DNA of 16,596 nt from Candidatus Parcubacteria bacterium (GTDB taxonomy: Bacteria > Patescibacteriota > Patescibacteriia > JAACEG01): NCBI GenBank assembly GCA_023135505.1, contig JAGLTA010000119.1, positions 1 through 16,596 on the forward strand, given 5' to 3'. Within the stretch, counting starts at the first letter, position 1. Each line of letters starts with the position of its first letter. Shown piece after piece: positions 15,550 to 16,596 of this stretch. Position numbers and translations under genes: made by a program. The notes under the pieces are model-generated. The model was not told the origin of the DNA. It saw only the letters and a program-made list of their open reading frames with translations, and searched no databases.

Positions 15550-15981
15550 TTAAAATAGCCCTGTTGAACCGAATTTTCCGTTGCCTCTGTCGCTGTCTTG
15601 AATTTTGTTATCGTTTAAAACTTCTTTGATTTCCGGGCGTTCTATTTTTTGAATTAATATCTGGGCAATTTTCTGCCAACTTTTTATCTTATAAGTTTTA
15701 TTTGATAAATTGATCAGCAAAATGATAATTTCGCCGCGATAGCCTGCGTCAACAACTCCGGCTAAAGCATGAATTGATTTGTTTGCAATCCCGCCCTTAT
15801 CCCAAATCAGCCCGGAATATCCTTTTGGTATTTCCATTATAATACCTGTTTTAATATTCACTTTTTCCCGCGGCTGAATTTCTGAATTTTCATTAGAATA
15901 TAAATCCATTCCAGCGTCATCGCTATGCGCGAAAGACGGCAGTTTCGCGTCAGGCGATATTTTTTTTATTTTTAAAAGCAT
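15550..15981 (-). CDS. dut: dUTP diphosphatase (dUTPase)
   Basis: Cleaves dUTP to dUMP and pyrophosphate, keeping uracil out of DNA and supplying ThyX. The 143-residue protein has the usual trimeric-dUTPase length and all five motifs in order: I DAGMDLYS (22-29), II DKGGIANK (61-68), III GVVDAGYRGEI (75-85) with catalytic Asp78, IV QKIAQILI (103-110), V RGNGKFGSTG (132-141). Motif II differs from the common RSGLA form: Lys replaces Arg and Gly63 replaces the conserved Ser that contacts the phosphates. The gene follows the frameshifted ORF by 10 bp and ends right at the repeat element. Confidence 0.94.
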   Translation of the reverse strand: MLLKIKKISPDAKLPSFAHSDDAGMDLYSNENSEIQPREKVNIKTGIIMEIPKGYSGLIWDKGGIANKSIHALAGVVDAGYRGEIIILLINLSNKTYKIKSWQKIAQILIQKIERPEIKEVLNDNKIQDSDRGNGKFGSTGLF

Positions 15982-15991
15982 ATTGTTATAA

Positions 15992-16379
15992 CTAACTAAA
16001 GTTTAAAAAATTTTTTAAAATTCCGTATTTCTTAATTGTTGTCCAGTCTTCGCCTATTTTACCGACAAAATGCCCGCCCTCAATAGATGTATTTAATGGA
16101 AGTTTTAATTTTTTTGGATAATTCTTGTATGTGGTTAAAAAATATATATTCTGCGTTTTTATTGATTGTAAAATTTTTATCAATGTAAAAGATTAATATC
16201 CCTTCTTTATTTATAACACCTCTAACAATCTTTTCAAACTTATTTCTATAACCTAAATCGTTAATCCATTCTTTATGCGATTTCTCGTCGTGTTTTTTAG
16301 CAATAAATAATTTATTATCAATAATACAGAACATCCTTCTTGATTTATGATATTTTTTTTCACGGATGTTATTATTCAT
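15992..16379 (-). pseudogene. Gene of unknown function split by a frameshift in a T7 tract
   Basis: Two overlapping minus-strand frames together look like one protein of about 126 residues. The first (ATG at 16379) gives MNNNIREKKYHKSRRMFCII and continues to about FFNHIQELSKK. At a run of seven T on the plus strand (16109-16115, seven A in the mRNA) the sensible reading passes to the other frame: LKLPLNTSIEGGHFVGKIGE, then DWTTIKKYGILKNFLNFS to the stop at 15992. Read without a shift, the first frame ends soon after with a low-quality tail (IKTSIKYIY). Either the gene is broken, the assembly has a one-base error in the homopolymer, or a slippage event is used. No named domain was recognised. 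It sits 10 bp after thyX and 10 bp before dut, so it may serve nucleotide metabolism. Confidence 0.65.
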
Positions 16380-16389
16380 TGAATTAAAA

Positions 16390-16596
16390 TTATTTCTTAA
16401 TTATATCCTGCGCGCCGCGGCGGATATCCCAATCGTCTTTTTCCAAATCAGAATGCAAAGCTAAGGTTGGAAATTCTTTTTTAAGAGCAAAATGCATTTT
16501 ATGCGCGATTTTTCGTAATGTTGGATGAACTAATCTTCCTGAACGCAATTCTGTAACATAAACAGTAGCTGGCAAACCATAAGTTGTTCGGCATTG
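16390..16596 (-). CDS. thyX: FAD-dependent thymidylate synthase (ThyX), C-terminal part
   Basis: ThyX makes dTMP from dUMP with FAD, NADPH and methylene-tetrahydrofolate. The frame is open to the right edge of the window, so only the last 68 residues are seen: QCRTTYGLPATVYVTELRSG then RLVHPTLRKIAHKMHFAL and the tail ending in RRGAQDIIKK. The ELRxxxxxHPxxR pattern is the usual C-terminal signature of the family. The RHR motif lies outside. A TTG in-frame at 16573-16575 is internal, not a start. First visible gene of the minus-strand operon; the next ORF starts 10 bp after its stop. Confidence 0.75.
   Translation of the reverse strand, partial: QCRTTYGLPATVYVTELRSGRLVHPTLRKIAHKMHFALKKEFPTLALHSDLEKDDWDIRRGAQDIIKK

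Noticed and set aside
15347..15551. TTGTAATT at 15347-15354 and 15544-15551 as a target-site duplication of the second hairpin element
   Set aside because: The left copy overlaps the inverted-repeat arm and the right copy lies 12 bp beyond the other arm, overlapping the dut stop; in such AT-rich DNA an 8-bp match is weak evidence.
1..16596. Alternative genetic code (TGA read as Gly), known in some CPR lineages
   Set aside because: Long genes use GGN codons for conserved glycines and no conserved frame runs through TGA, so the standard code suffices.
1..16596. tRNA, rRNA and CRISPR arrays
   Set aside because: No tRNA-like cloverleaf words, no rRNA stretches and no regularly spaced repeats were seen on either strand by reading; a covariance-model scan was not possible.

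Overview
The window looks like a chromosome segment of an uncultivated, AT-rich bacterium, most likely of the Candidate Phyla Radiation (Patescibacteria/Parcubacteria-like). This is inferred from gene content and style: tight gene packing, few clear Shine-Dalgarno sites, a GH57 glycosidase next to a GT-C glycosyltransferase, a RecQ with HRDC and a C-terminal helix-turn-helix, ThyX-based thymidylate synthesis, and short hairpin repeats between genes. All reading frames fit the standard bacterial code. No rRNA, tRNA or CRISPR array was seen.

Layout. 1-4299 (+): the 3' part of a Glu/Leu/Phe/Val-type dehydrogenase, a secreted caspase-like (C14) peptidase closed by a clear rho-independent terminator, a HAD phosphatase, a small four-helix membrane protein and a membrane-anchored SagB-type nitroreductase. 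4367-7116 (+): a markedly AT-rich, broken-up restriction-modification region. It holds the first 84 residues of a DpnA-like adenine methyltransferase, an apparently intact winged-helix/PD-(D/E)XK nuclease, a 64-residue acidic protein, a MutH/Sau3AI-like endonuclease lacking its N-terminus and catalytic Asp, a probable HTH remnant, a 221-residue protein with an HEPN-like RX5H motif, and about 24 codons of a second (D12-class) adenine methyltransferase cut off by a 142-bp hairpin element. 7172-12371 (+): RecQ helicase, a GH57 glycosidase with its own near-consensus promoter and a C-terminal UVR-like motif, and a GT39/ArnT-like membrane glycosyltransferase. 12411-16596 (-): ThyX (partial), a frameshifted gene of unknown function, dUTPase, a second hairpin element, a MacA/HlyD-type adaptor, dTMP kinase and a MazG-like pyrophosphohydrolase.

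How the genes work together. The minus-strand run is a probable operon built around dTTP supply and nucleotide-pool cleaning: dUTPase gives dUMP, ThyX gives dTMP, Tmk gives dTDP, and the MazG-like enzyme may remove unwanted NTPs. The adaptor in the middle is the odd member. GH57 and GT39 suggest surface or storage polysaccharide work. The broken R-M region retains both methyltransferase N-termini and a nuclease C-terminus, which reads as the fossil of a system with two adenine methyltransferases, GATC being a plausible target. The intact nuclease and the HEPN-like protein in it may still be active defence genes.

The strongest unusual observations are this R-M fossil, the two hairpin elements that share three sequence words in the same order, the UVR-like tail on GH57, the 7-bp tandem repeat inserted in-frame in the dehydrogenase, and the homopolymer frameshift between thyX and dut.
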